In this document: positions 1 to 9,181 of the stretch, piece by piece
Layout of the letters: every line of letters starts with the position of its first letter
Position numbering within the stretch: position 1 is the first letter of the stretch
Assembly (NCBI GenBank): GCA_024222485.1
Contig: JAAEPJ010000072.1
Span: forward strand, 1 to 64,000
DNA length: 64,000 bases
Source: a bacterium
Lineage (GTDB): Bacteria > RUG730 > JAAEPJ01
Direction: 5' to 3'
The notes under the pieces: generated by a model
What the model saw: only the letters and a program-made list of their open reading frames with translations
Told to the model about the DNA's origin: nothing
Database searches by the model: none
Program-made: the position numbers and the translations under genes

Positions 1-134
1 GTTGGATAAATGATTATAATTATGATTTTCCACATCAGAGCCTTAATTATTTAACACCTAATCAATATTATCATAAAGAACTTAAAGTTGCTTTATAAAA
101 CTCTCCCATTTTTTTCTTGACTAAAAGGGGTACA
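1..134 (+). mobile_element. Right end of an IS3/IS481-type insertion sequence (left part outside window)
   Basis: The window opens inside a transposase reading frame (3-98) and is followed by about 20 bases and then TTGACTAAAAGGGGTACA at 117-134. Read backwards this starts TGTACCCC, the TG...CA form expected of an IS terminus. The element therefore probably ends near 134, but the other end is not visible, so the terminal inverted repeat cannot be confirmed. I see nothing recognisable between 135 and 312. Confidence 0.55.
3..98 (+). pseudogene. Transposase C-terminus (integrase core, rve family), cut by the window edge
   Basis: Frame 3 reads WINDYNYDFPHQSLNYLTP followed by NQYYHKELKVAL and a TAA stop. 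The pattern of an aromatic N-x-Y-N followed by PH-x-S/A-L-x-Y-x-TP is the hallmark of the end of IS3/IS481 family DDE transposases, just after the catalytic Glu. The upstream catalytic domain is outside the window, so whether the copy is intact cannot be told. It is the only part of this element seen; the IS3 remnant near 30 kb has a different C-terminus, so the two are not the same element. Confidence 0.7.
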
Positions 135-312
135 TTACACATAAGCTTTAGAGATCTATCCCTTATTTTATAGCCTAGTTTCTTACGTTATTTATAAATG
201 CCATTGAAAAATTTTTCTTCTGATGCGTTTTTAAACTTTAAACATTTTCCATACAAAAATTAAATTTCTTACTTTGATAAGGTTGTATAGTATCAAAAAT
301 CTCTTTTTAATA

Positions 313-1153
313 TCACTTAATAAGTCTTATTCCTGTTTCTTCAAGCTTAATAATTTTTTGTTTATATAAATAACTTATTGCAAGCTTATAAGATTTCTTA
401 CTTATCCCTAAAAAATTATAAATTATTTGAGGGGAAGATTTATCATTTATGGCAATAAACCCCTGGTTTTCTCTAAGTTTTTTGATGATTTCATCTGCTA
501 AAGGGATAACTTTAAGATAGCCTGTTTGATTTAAAGAAAGATCAATTTTTCCATCCTCTCTAATTGTTTTAATAAACCCTTTTACCTTTTACCTTTTGCC
601 CTATCTTTAACCCTTGAAATACTTCATTGCCATAAAGAATTCCTAAATAATTATTATTTATCAAAGCTTTATAGCCAAGTTTAATTTTTTTATATATCAA
701 TAAATCCACACTCATGCCTTGTTTAAAATTATGTAAAGAATGGTCAATAAATTTTTCTATTTTTTCAGAAGCGGCTATTAATGTATTTTTTTTATCAATA
801 TATGCGTACACTAAATAGTATCCATTTTTTTGTATCTTACCCACTTGTTCATTATTTGGAAGCAATAAATCTTTATCAAGCCCCCAGTCTAAGAATGCTC
901 CAAAACTATTAACAGAAACAACTTTTAATAAAGATATTTGATTCACCATAACATACGGCTTTTGTGTTGTTGCAATAATACGATCTTCTGAATCGAAATA
1001 AACAAAAACCTCAAGGATACTCCCTACTCCTGTCTTTGGTGGAATGAACTTAGTAGGAAGTAAAATCTCCCCAAACTCCTTCCCATCTAAGTAAAGACCA
1101 AAATCTAATATTTTTAAAACAGATAGTTTATTTATTCTTCCGATATGAAGCAT
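313..1153 (-). pseudogene. cvfB: CvfB-like S1 RNA-binding protein, frameshifted by a 7-bp tandem duplication
   Basis: The first 194 codons (1153 to 569) resemble CvfB/YitL, an RNA-binding protein with S1-like domains: repeated beta-rich units with FGLYLDG, FGAFLDWGL and GVGSILEVFVYFD. The frame then stops after GQKVKGKRVY. In the neighbouring frame from about 585 down to 313 the missing C-terminus continues, GFIKTIREDGKIDLSL and then a winged-helix-like stretch ending GIRLIK-TGA. At the junction the minus strand has GGTAAAA twice in a row; removing one copy restores GQKVKGFIKTIRED and gives one frame of 277 residues, the normal family length. So the gene is broken, or switched off, by a tandem duplication. 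It may be a sequencing or population variant. CvfB affects virulence-factor expression in Staphylococcus; its role here is unknown. Confidence 0.8.
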
Positions 1154-1179
1154 CTTAATATTCCTTTATCTTGTAAAAT

Positions 1180-2175
1180 TTATTTTGAGACTTTACGCTT
1201 TAAGTTATCAGAAAATTCTTTTTTTAGTTTCAAATAGCTCTCAAAGCGTTTCAGTTTGAGCGAGCCATTATTTAATGCTTCTTTCACCGCACAATTAATT
1301 TCTTTTATATGGCTACAATTACGAAATTGACAGTTTAACGCTAATTTTTCAATATCATCAAAGACAAGTTTTAATCCTTTTTGATCTCCACATACTTGTA
1401 TTTCTTTGATGCCAGGAGTATCAATAACGATACCACCTCCTGGAATAAGCAATAACTCTTTAAAAGTAGTCGTATGACGCCCTCGACTCCCCATTTTACT
1501 CACTTCCTTTACCTTAAAATACTCAGAATGAAGCAAGGCATTAATAATGGTTGATTTCCCAACACCAGAGGAACCTAAAAAAGATGCTGTTTTGCCTGGT
1601 TTGATATAATTTTTTAAAATTTCTAAACCAGTAGATTTAACCGCACTAATTATATGAACAGCAACGCCATTAGCAATTCTTTCAACGGACTTTTTTCGGA
1701 ACTCGACCTCGGGACAAATATCAGACTTATTCAATAAAATAACGGGTGTAGCACCACTTTTTAAAGCCATAGATAGATAACGTTCAATACGCCTTAAATT
1801 AAAATTCAAGTCTAAACCAACAACAATAAAGACAGTATCAATATTAGCGACAATTACTTGTTCATCACTAATATTCCCTGTAACTTTACGGATAAAAGCA
1901 CTTTTACGTGGAAGAGTGACATGAATAATCGCTTTTTTTTCATTCGGCAAAATAGAAACGACAATCCAGTCTCCTACTGTAGGAAAATTACTTTTACTCT
2001 TGGTCTTAAATTTAAACTTACCAGTTAAAATACACAAAAACTCGCCATCTTCATTAACAGCAATATACTTCCCTTTATTTTCTCGAATTATACGCATGAC
2101 AGCATAATTTTTATTACGATATTGGTCATAATGATTATAAAAAAAAGAATTCCATCCTAAACTCAAAAGTTGCAT
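1180..2175 (-). CDS. rsgA: Ribosome small-subunit-dependent GTPase RsgA
   Basis: RsgA is the circularly permuted GTPase that checks late maturation of the 30S ribosomal subunit. The 331 residues show the order typical of the family: an N-terminal OB-fold region (about 20-100), then G4 (LLNKSD), G5, then the P-loop GSSGVGKST near residue 200, the switch with RGRHTTT, and DTPG. The C-terminal zinc-binding segment has Cys-x4-Cys-x-His and a further Cys (NCQFRNCSHIKEINC). Length and motif order are normal. It sits 26 bp upstream of the cvfB-like pseudogene on the same strand. A TATAAT-like hexamer is visible about 40 bp upstream of the ATG, so it may have its own promoter. Confidence 0.95.
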   Translation of the reverse strand: MQLLSLGWNSFFYNHYDQYRNKNYAVMRIIRENKGKYIAVNEDGEFLCILTGKFKFKTKSKSNFPTVGDWIVVSILPNEKKAIIHVTLPRKSAFIRKVTGNISDEQVIVANIDTVFIVVGLDLNFNLRRIERYLSMALKSGATPVILLNKSDICPEVEFRKKSVERIANGVAVHIISAVKSTGLEILKNYIKPGKTASFLGSSGVGKSTIINALLHSEYFKVKEVSKMGSRGRHTTTFKELLLIPGGGIVIDTPGIKEIQVCGDQKGLKLVFDDIEKLALNCQFRNCSHIKEINCAVKEALNNGSLKLKRFESYLKLKKEFSDNLKRKVSK

Positions 2176-2740
2176 TGTACTTTCCCTTCAATAAATTTCT
2201 TTAGCTTCATTATAGTAAAATTAAAATATCTGTCAGTAAATCTCCTATTTCTTTCTTCTCATTTAGAGATCATTTCAGTTGATTGACTAATAAATTCTCA
2301 AATAAATCTCTATTCTTAAAAAAGCAGACAAGCACGCTTTTATATATCTTCGTATTTTCTAATTCTTTAAAAATACCTCCGATACCAGCAACTTTCCTTA
2401 ACCCTCATTTCTAAAGGAGTATCTGTAGAGAATATTTTCTTCTAAAAGCATGGAAAAAAAGTTAAAAATAATCCTTAATTTCAACTTTAGATAATTTTTT
2501 GCTAATTTTCAAGGTTTATAACCGCATATAATCCCTCAAATAATTTTCACAAACCTTTTAAAGGATAGTAGAGGTCATCAAAAAATATAAATAGACTAAT
2601 TATATTTTTATGAATAACAATTTTTTTTTAAAATATTAAATTTATCCTTTCTAAAAATGTAAGGGTTTGATAAATTATAGATAATTATTAGCTTAAAATA
2701 TCAATAGCTCTTGCTAAATATTAATAAAAGGACCCCCTTT
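2176..2740. other. 565-bp intergenic stretch between divergent genes, with a possible gene remnant
   Basis: This gap separates rsgA (minus) and the prenyl synthase (plus). Promoters for both genes must lie here. On the minus strand between about 2265 and 2400 one frame is open for some 41 codons (VAGIGGIFKELENTKIYKSV and onward to FFKNRDLFENLL), preceded by stops in every frame. It looks like the tail of a decayed gene, but I do not recognise the family with any confidence. No RNA gene or IS end is seen. Confidence 0.35.
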
Positions 2741-3631
2741 ATGATGCAATTAAAACAATATTTACATACAAAAAAAAATCTTGTTGAAGAAGTTCTCACA
2801 GACTACCTTGATCCTATTGACACTGAGCCAGCAATAATTCATGAAGCCATGCATTATAGTGTATTCAATGGAGGGAAACGCCTAAGACCAATCTTAGTCT
2901 TTATGGGAAATCAACTTTTTTATGGGAATGAAAAAATTGCTTATCCTAGTGCTGTTTGTGTGGAACTTATTCATTGCTACTCACTTGTTCATGATGACCT
3001 TCCTGCACTTGATAATGATCATTACCGTAGAGGGAAACTTACCTGTCATAAGAAATTTTCTGAACAAATTGCTATTTTAACAGGAGATGCACTTCTAACT
3101 AAAGCAATAGAAATTTTAACCAAAAGCAAAATTAATACAAAAGATGTCCTTTCCTCACTAAAAGAAATTACAGCGACAGCTGGAAGCTGTGGGATGATTG
3201 GTGGGCAAGTTCAAGATCTACAATGTGAAAAAGAAAATAAAACATTAAACTCATTAGAATATATTCATAAAAATAAAACATCTAAACTTATAGAAAGCTC
3301 ACTTGTATTAGGAGCTATTACTGCCAATGCGAATAAAAATAATATTGAAAATTTAAGAAAATATGGTGAATCTCTAGGACTCATATTTCAAATTACAGAT
3401 GATATCTTAGATATCACAGCAGATAAAACAAAATTAGGTAAACGAGGGAGTGATCTCGATAATAACAAGTTAACTTATCCTGCACTTTTAGGGCTTGATA
3501 AATCCCGTAAACTTATAGAAAAACTCCAAAATGAAGGAGAAATAATACTTAATAAAATTACTAATACTAACCAAAATATAAAAAATATTTTAAATGGCCT
3601 CTTAGCTTATGTAGCAAAAAGAAGCTACTAA
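2741..3631 (+). CDS. ispA: Short-chain polyprenyl (farnesyl/geranylgeranyl-type) diphosphate synthase
   Basis: Trans-prenyltransferase that condenses isopentenyl diphosphate with allylic diphosphates. The first Asp-rich motif is DDLPALDND and the second is DDILD; the GGKRLRP motif near the N-terminus and the GGQ-x-Q-D-L segment (GMIGGQVQDLQ) are those of the IspA branch. The ATG at 2741 is chosen over an upstream in-frame TTG because AAAAGGA lies just upstream. Length (296 residues) is normal. It is one of the few plus-strand genes. A second, more divergent synthase is at 27765-28628; this one is the likely FPP/GGPP maker that supplies it, which is inference. Confidence 0.92.
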   Translation: MMQLKQYLHTKKNLVEEVLTDYLDPIDTEPAIIHEAMHYSVFNGGKRLRPILVFMGNQLFYGNEKIAYPSAVCVELIHCYSLVHDDLPALDNDHYRRGKLTCHKKFSEQIAILTGDALLTKAIEILTKSKINTKDVLSSLKEITATAGSCGMIGGQVQDLQCEKENKTLNSLEYIHKNKTSKLIESSLVLGAITANANKNNIENLRKYGESLGLIFQITDDILDITADKTKLGKRGSDLDNNKLTYPALLGLDKSRKLIEKLQNEGEIILNKITNTNQNIKNILNGLLAYVAKRSY

Positions 3632-3732
3632 ATAACTGCTTAGGCTATTTAATAGCTTAAACAATCCCTATCTTCTGCTTTTAAATAAGACAAAGCCTTG
3701 TCTAGATTTCACAATTTTAATAAAATAACATT

Positions 3733-4344
3733 ATGAAAAAATTAATCTATCTATCAATAACTTTAATAATAACTATCGTCTGCCTCTCTGCTAAAGACTT
3801 AAATATTGCAACTTATAATGAGAGTAATGCTCTATATCGCCAGAATAAATTTGAAGAGGCACTTAATAGCTATACAAAATTACTGAAAATCGATAACAAA
3901 AAAATAAAACAAAAGTCTTACTTTAATGCAGGAAACACCTCATTCAGATTGGGAAAAATAACTGAAGCGATTGATTTATATAAAAAAGCAATCGATCTAA
4001 ATAGCAAGGATTATGATGCACGGTTTAACCTTGAACTTGCTCAAAACTTAAAAAATCAAGAAAAAAAACAAGATAACAATCACAAAGAAAATAATGAAGA
4101 AAAAAACGAAAAACAAAAAAAGAAAAATAATAAAAAAGAAAATCAAAACTCAAAAAAACAAACCACCACAGAAAATAAAAATAATAACGAAAACAAACAA
4201 CAAAAATCTAAAAAGTATAAAAGACATGAAAAGATGACTAAGGAAGAGGCAGAAAGATTAATAGAAACACTCGTCAATCAAAATAAAAAACCAAAGAAAA
4301 AAATAAAGACTGTTGCAACACCTAGATATGAGCAAGATTGGTAA
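3733..4344 (+). CDS. Exported TPR protein resembling BatC/BatE of the Bat (aerotolerance) operon
   Basis: A 203-residue protein with an N-terminal hydrophobic export signal (about residues 1-20), two to three TPR units (about 27-105; LYRQNKFEEALNSYTKLL and SFRLGKITEAIDLYKKAI), then a very Lys/Asn/Gln/Glu-rich low-complexity stretch (about 110-165), and a short tail with MTKEEAERLIETL ending in EQDW. That tail matches BatC-type proteins, where EDAERIL is followed by a terminal DW. Bat operons normally hold MoxR ATPase and von Willebrand A-domain partners, but none is next to this gene. It is 100 bp downstream of ispA on the same strand and may be cotranscribed. Function unknown beyond probable periplasmic or envelope protein interactions. 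Confidence 0.7.
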   Translation: MKKLIYLSITLIITIVCLSAKDLNIATYNESNALYRQNKFEEALNSYTKLLKIDNKKIKQKSYFNAGNTSFRLGKITEAIDLYKKAIDLNSKDYDARFNLELAQNLKNQEKKQDNNHKENNEEKNEKQKKKNNKKENQNSKKQTTTENKNNNENKQQKSKKYKRHEKMTKEEAERLIETLVNQNKKPKKKIKTVATPRYEQDW

Positions 4345-4381
4345 TACTTTTCCAGCACCTTAGAATATACATAGTTTATTT

Positions 4382-5608
4382 TTATACTCTCTCTGCCGCA
4401 ATCTTAAATATCTCAGAAATAGTAGGGTGAGAAAACACAGTTTCTTTAAGGTCATTCACTGTCATCTTATTTTTAATTATTAATTGTGCAGTAGAATTCA
4501 GCTCTCCAGCATAACTACCTAAAATTGACATACCAACTATTCTATTATTATCTTCTTCTTTAATATTCATCAAAATAAAGCCTTTTGCAACATTCTCTGC
4601 TACAGCCTTAGCAACCTCTGCAAAATGCACTTTAACTTGTTTCACTTTAGTTATTTCTCGAGCGCGTAAACCTACGCGAGAAATCTCTGGGTTTGTAAAA
4701 ATTACTGCTGGAATATTTGTTGAATCTGCCAAACTAATTTTTTTATTTGCAAAAATATTTGCAAGTTGCTCTGCATCAAAATAGGCTTTATGCGCGAGCT
4801 GAAATCCACCCTTAACATCCCCAGCTAAAAAAACATTTTTATTCTCTATTATATCCTCAAAACCTTCTATATTTTTTATTCTTCCCATCGCACAAATAAT
4901 CAAGTCTTCTTCTAAAGAATCGATTTCAACTGTCGTACCAAGCATAACGGTCACACCTTGAGCTCTTAGTTCTTTCAAAATGGACTCTGAAATTTCTGGT
5001 TCTTCGAAGCTTAATAAAGTATCCATTTTCTCAAAAAGCGAAACTTTATAATCAAGACTCGCAAGCATAGAGGCATATTCACAACCAATAACTCCACCAC
5101 CAATGATCGCAATAGTTTTCGGGATTTCTTCAAGACTCCATAAATCTTCTGCATCAATAACTTTCTTATTGGCTTTCCATGCTTTTGGAATAAATGGTCG
5201 ACTACCAGTGGCAATAACTAAATTATCAAATTTTATTTTTTCATTAACGATAATTGTTTGGTCATCTAAAATTTTAGCCTCACCTTGGAGTAAATCCACA
5301 CCTTTACTCACAAGAGAATTAGTAAGACCTTTTCTCAAACGGCTAATCACAGATTTTTGAAATTTCCTAAAAACAGGGTAATCAAAACTTATGTTTTCTA
5401 AAGTAATACCATATCTTTTAAGTGAGTTTAATTCTTTAAACCTTTTAGCCGCAGTAATCATTGTTTTCGTAGGAATACACCCACGATTCAAACATGTTCC
5501 GCCAAGCTCAGATTTCTCAATCAAACAGACAGACTTACTAAGATTTTTAAGCTTAAAAGCTGTTTCATATCCACCAGGTCCACTACCAACTATAACGACA
5601 TCATACAT
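4382..5608 (-). CDS. lpd: Dihydrolipoamide dehydrogenase-like flavoprotein
   Basis: FAD-dependent pyridine nucleotide-disulfide oxidoreductase. The N-terminal FAD site is GSGPGGYETA, the redox-active disulfide is GGTCLNRGCIPTK, which is the signature of lipoamide dehydrogenase, and the NAD site is GGGVIGCEYASML. The C-terminal dimerisation domain has the catalytic His-Thr in FSHPTISE. At 408 residues it is 50-60 shorter than usual; the shortening is in the central NAD domain and looks like compaction, since all motifs are present. No E1 or E2 dehydrogenase or glycine-cleavage gene is nearby, so its partner complex is not known from this window. It lies 3 bp from the membrane-protein gene 5612-6214. 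Confidence 0.9.
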   Translation of the reverse strand: MYDVVIVGSGPGGYETAFKLKNLSKSVCLIEKSELGGTCLNRGCIPTKTMITAAKRFKELNSLKRYGITLENISFDYPVFRKFQKSVISRLRKGLTNSLVSKGVDLLQGEAKILDDQTIIVNEKIKFDNLVIATGSRPFIPKAWKANKKVIDAEDLWSLEEIPKTIAIIGGGVIGCEYASMLASLDYKVSLFEKMDTLLSFEEPEISESILKELRAQGVTVMLGTTVEIDSLEEDLIICAMGRIKNIEGFEDIIENKNVFLAGDVKGGFQLAHKAYFDAEQLANIFANKKISLADSTNIPAVIFTNPEISRVGLRAREITKVKQVKVHFAEVAKAVAENVAKGFILMNIKEEDNNRIVGMSILGSYAGELNSTAQLIIKNKMTVNDLKETVFSHPTISEIFKIAAERV

Positions 5609-5611
5609 CTT

Positions 5612-6214
5612 TTAAATCTTCCCTTTTTTTAAACGAATATAAGTCATTGCAATAATGCCACCGATTAAATTAAAAAATAAGTCTAATAAAGTATTGACAT
5701 ATCCCCCCATTCCAGTACTCCCTGTTTTAAGGAATGCCAAAAATTCAATAAGCTCATTTATTGCACCAATACCTGAACCCGCCATAACAACCACCACGGA
5801 GATTGCAAACCAACTTTTTATCTTATTTTGAAACTTCCCTCTAATTATTAAAAACATTAAAATTGTAGCTAAGTAATTTGCAACTACATGGGCAACTTGA
5901 TCATATTTTAGAATTGAGTATTTTTCAGAGACGGGTAAAAGGATTAAGTCATAAAAACGCGTTCCATTAAAGCTAAACCCTCCCCCCATCATGTGAATAA
6001 TTCCCCAAATTGTAAAACCAATAAAAACTGAATTAGGGTACTCAACCTTTTTATCCGTAAAAAAAATAGTAAAAACCAAAGCAATCATAACGAAAATATA
6101 AATCAAAAACTCTCGATTCCCACTCATATAAAACCAAATTGAAAATACCGAGATATAAATAAAATTAATAATCAAAAAGTTAATTACATTTCTATTATAA
6201 GTTTTTTTTTGCAT
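5612..6214 (-). CDS. Integral membrane protein of the DUF2238/YjdF type
   Basis: Two hundred residues with about six hydrophobic helices. The polar residues within the membrane region follow the DUF2238 pattern: GFTIWGIIHMMGG, YDQVAHVVANY, an acidic cluster in GAINELIEFL, and NTLLDLFFNLIGG near the end. The function of this family is unknown. A good ribosome binding site (AAAGGAGAG) precedes the ATG. It is transcribed just upstream of lpd, with 3 bp between them, and 25 bp downstream of hisD, so the three probably share a transcript without an obvious functional link. Confidence 0.7.
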   Translation of the reverse strand: MQKKTYNRNVINFLIINFIYISVFSIWFYMSGNREFLIYIFVMIALVFTIFFTDKKVEYPNSVFIGFTIWGIIHMMGGGFSFNGTRFYDLILLPVSEKYSILKYDQVAHVVANYLATILMFLIIRGKFQNKIKSWFAISVVVVMAGSGIGAINELIEFLAFLKTGSTGMGGYVNTLLDLFFNLIGGIIAMTYIRLKKGKI

Positions 6215-6239
6215 ATTCTCTCCTTTAGGGTCAACACAA

Positions 6240-7436
6240 TTATATTTTTTTTGATAACCTTGATCTTAAACTATCTGCATGAAACTTTAAGCCTTCAGAG
6301 TCGGCTATATTTGCAATATTTTCCGTTTCTTTCTCCACAAAGATGGCATTAGCCGTCATAACAGCTATGCGTTTAATAAAAGTATGCACTGAAAGTCCAG
6401 ATGAAAACTTAGCTCTAGATCCTGTTGGCAAAGTATGGCTTGGTCCTAAATAATAGTCCCCCATAGCAACCGTAGTTCTGCCGCCAACAAATACTGCACC
6501 TGCATGATTAATATGAGAAAGTATCTCCTCAGCAAATGATTTGTCCAAGGTCAGAATTTCTAGGTGCTCAGGTGCGACCTTATTAATAAAGTGAGTGCAC
6601 TCTAAAATGTTATTTTGCTTAATAAAAAATATTTGGGCAAGAAATTGTGGCAAAATATTTGCTCTAACAGCATCGATTAATTGCAAATCAATTGAAATCA
6701 AAGTGGCTCTGCTCATTGGATCATGCTCAGCCTGTGCATGTAAATCAGCGACAATCCAATCTGTTGGAATATCTTTATTTGCAAAAATAGTTACATCACT
6801 AGGTCCTGCTAGCATATCAATCCCTACAGATCCAAAAACTTGTCTTTTAGCTTCCGTTACATAAGCATTTCCAGGACCCACAATCATATCAACCTTATCG
6901 ATCGTTTCTGTCCCATAAGCCATTGCTGCCACAGCCTGTGCACCACCAACAACTAAGACTTTATCCACACCTGCGAGAAAAAGTGCTGCCTTTACAACAT
7001 CGGTTAAGTTTTTCATAGGTGTTGCAACAATAATTTCTTTAACACCACTAGCTTTTGCAGGCAAAACTGTCATTAACACAGAAGAAGGATAGGAAAACTT
7101 GCCACCTGGAACATAAATCCCGACTCGTTCAATCGTTGTAATTTTTTCATGAATATGTGCACCATTTTTAACATTAAATGTAAGGCTACTTGATAAAATA
7201 TTTTCAAACTGAGCTTGATGATAATCAAAAATATTTTTTTTTGCTTGTTCTAATGATGCTAAAAGTTCAGAAGGGATAGCTTTAAGAAAAGGTTTGAATG
7301 AAAAAACATCCAATAAAAGATTTTTTTTTAGAATCTTAACTTTATCAAATTTCTGCGAATATGCAATTAAAGCATCATCACCATTTATTTTTACATTCTT
7401 TAAAATATCTCGCACATTTTGCTCTATATTCTCCAT
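6240..7436 (-). CDS. hisD: Histidinol dehydrogenase
   Basis: Zinc enzyme that performs the last two oxidations of histidine biosynthesis, L-histidinol to L-histidine with two NAD+. Diagnostic segments are YVPGGKFSYPSSVLM, AGVDKVLVVGGAQAVAAMAYGT, VGPGNAYVTEAKR, LAGPSDVTIFA, the catalytic region HAQAEHDP, and HINHAGAVFVGG with the later YYLGPSHTLPTG. The ATG at 7436 has a clear AGGAG. The protein has 398 residues against about 430 usually, with the N-terminus short but the active site complete. No other his gene is in the window, so the pathway is dispersed in this genome. Confidence 0.95.
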   Translation of the reverse strand: MENIEQNVRDILKNVKINGDDALIAYSQKFDKVKILKKNLLLDVFSFKPFLKAIPSELLASLEQAKKNIFDYHQAQFENILSSSLTFNVKNGAHIHEKITTIERVGIYVPGGKFSYPSSVLMTVLPAKASGVKEIIVATPMKNLTDVVKAALFLAGVDKVLVVGGAQAVAAMAYGTETIDKVDMIVGPGNAYVTEAKRQVFGSVGIDMLAGPSDVTIFANKDIPTDWIVADLHAQAEHDPMSRATLISIDLQLIDAVRANILPQFLAQIFFIKQNNILECTHFINKVAPEHLEILTLDKSFAEEILSHINHAGAVFVGGRTTVAMGDYYLGPSHTLPTGSRAKFSSGLSVHTFIKRIAVMTANAIFVEKETENIANIADSEGLKFHADSLRSRLSKKI

Positions 7437-7671
7437 ATAAATCTCCTATCAAAATATTATTACAAAATAAAACCGAACTTATCACTTATTTATTAATAAA
7501 TTTATTTTCACAAAAGAATTATATCTATTATAAACAATTCTTATACCTTTTTCCTCTATTTTTTTATCATGATACTCATCATATACATATTCTTAAGTAA
7601 TATCTTCCTAAAAAACTAGAAATTGATCCGTTGTATAATCGCTATAAAAAAAAGCAACCAACATAAGTATT

Positions 7672-8913
7672 TTACAAGTATTTTTTTAGAAAATCTGCAA
7701 ACTCCTTTTTAATATCAGCATTAATCTTAATAAGTGCATCCTCATAGTTTCTTGTATTTACAATTCCCTCCTCATAAATACGCTTAATAATTGCTGAATC
7801 TTGATAAGGAATTTTTAAATCTAAATTAACCATATTATTACTAAGTGCATTGATCAGCTCAAAAAACAATTTTTTATAACCAATTTTTTCTCTTGCAGAA
7901 ATAGCAACTATGTCTTTAGATATAAGTTTTTGATTTTTAAGCAAATCTATTTTATTATACACTTCAATAATAGGAATTTTATCCGCTTTAATTTCTTTTA
8001 AAACTTGATAGACAGATCTTTTTTGATCTTCATAATGCTTGATAGAAAAATCCATTAAATGAATAATTAAATCTGCTTGTTTAATTTCCTCAAGAGTTGA
8101 GCGAAAAGCAGAAATTAACTCATGTGGCAGTTTCTGAACAAAACCGACAGTATCTAGAAGTAAAATTTTTTGAGAGTTAGGCAACTCAAAGCGTTTAATT
8201 TGTGTTCCCAGTGTTGCAAAAAGTTTGTCCTCTATAAAAATATTTTGACCTGTCAAAGTTTTGAGTAATGTTGATTTTCCAGAATTGGTATACCCCACGA
8301 TGGCTATCAATGGAATTTTCTTTTTTTTTCGCATACGACGATTCATTTTGCGGTTATTAACAATCTTTTTAAGCTCGAGCCTAATTTTTGAAATTCGCTC
8401 ACTAATCCTGCGTGCATCAATCTCTAGTTTTTGCTCACCCGGACCTCGCGTACCGATGCCTCCACTCTGCCTTGATAAAGTAATCCCTTTCCCAACAAGT
8501 CTTGGCAAAGAATACCTAAGTTGTGCCAGCTCAATTTGTAATTTACTTTCCTTTGTCTTCGCATGAAGTGCAAAAATATCTAAAATTAAATATGTACGAT
8601 CAATTACCTTAATATTTAAGAATTGTTCAATATTTCGCTTTTGTGCAGGAGTTAAAGGATCATCAAAAACAACCGTATCAATATTATGAATATCTACAAA
8701 AACTTTAATTTCCTTAAGCTTCCCTTCTCCTATTAAATAACGCGCATGTAATTTACGAAGCTTTTGGCTGAAAGTTGCCACGACAATTCCACCTGCTGTC
8801 TCTATAAGCCACCTAAGCTCATCAAGCGAAAAATCAATATCAATAAATTCTTTACCAAGCAAGTTAATAGCAACACTAATAATTCGTTCTTTTTGATCCA
8901 TGTATTTACTCAT
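7672..8913 (-). CDS. hflX: GTPase HflX
   Basis: Ribosome-associated GTPase that splits stalled or stressed 70S ribosomes. The N-terminal HflX domain shows VDTVVFDDPLTPAQKRNIEQ and DRTYLILDIF; a basic helical linker carries GGIGTRGPGEQKLE, the family signature; the G domain has GYTNSGKSTLL (P-loop), DTVGFVQKLP (G3) and NKIDLL (G4). 413 residues is normal. Its stop overlaps the start of the neighbouring frame: xseB ends 8 bp inside hflX, so the two are translationally linked. Confidence 0.95.
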   Translation of the reverse strand: MSKYMDQKERIISVAINLLGKEFIDIDFSLDELRWLIETAGGIVVATFSQKLRKLHARYLIGEGKLKEIKVFVDIHNIDTVVFDDPLTPAQKRNIEQFLNIKVIDRTYLILDIFALHAKTKESKLQIELAQLRYSLPRLVGKGITLSRQSGGIGTRGPGEQKLEIDARRISERISKIRLELKKIVNNRKMNRRMRKKKKIPLIAIVGYTNSGKSTLLKTLTGQNIFIEDKLFATLGTQIKRFELPNSQKILLLDTVGFVQKLPHELISAFRSTLEEIKQADLIIHLMDFSIKHYEDQKRSVYQVLKEIKADKIPIIEVYNKIDLLKNQKLISKDIVAISAREKIGYKKLFFELINALSNNMVNLDLKIPYQDSAIIKRIYEEGIVNTRNYEDALIKINADIKKEFADFLKKYL

Positions 8914-9148
8914 TTTTCAAAGAACAATTAAAGTCTTCAAGTATCATATCTTTATTCTCTTTTTCGACTAAAATTGAAATCTTTTTCTGTGCCTCATTTA
9001 ATTTCTTAGAACAAAGTTTAGCAAGACAAGTCCCTTTTTCAAAAAGATCCATCGCTTTATCTAAATTTGTTTCATCATGCTCAAGCATTTTAACAATTTC
9101 TTCAAGCTCGCTTAATGCTTCTTCAAATTTTTTTTCTTGTTCTGCCAT
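8906..9148 (-). CDS. xseB: Exodeoxyribonuclease VII small subunit
   Basis: Eighty residues, the normal size. The core FEEALSELEEIVKMLE followed by LDKAMDLFEKGTCLAKLC matches XseB, where a helical hairpin binds the large subunit XseA and tunes the single-strand nuclease that trims DNA to oligonucleotides. XseA itself is not in the window. The gene overlaps the hflX start by 8 bp and lies 33 bp downstream of the CCA-adding enzyme gene, so it sits in a compact multi-gene transcript. Confidence 0.9.
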   Translation of the reverse strand: MAEQEKKFEEALSELEEIVKMLEHDETNLDKAMDLFEKGTCLAKLCSKKLNEAQKKISILVEKENKDMILEDFNCSLKNE

Positions 9149-9181
9149 AAAACCTCTCCTTAACCAGATAATAGAAACAAA

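Noticed and set aside
5103-5615. Plus-strand frames inside lpd
   Set aside because: The lpd frame has all catalytic motifs; the antisense frames have no family features.
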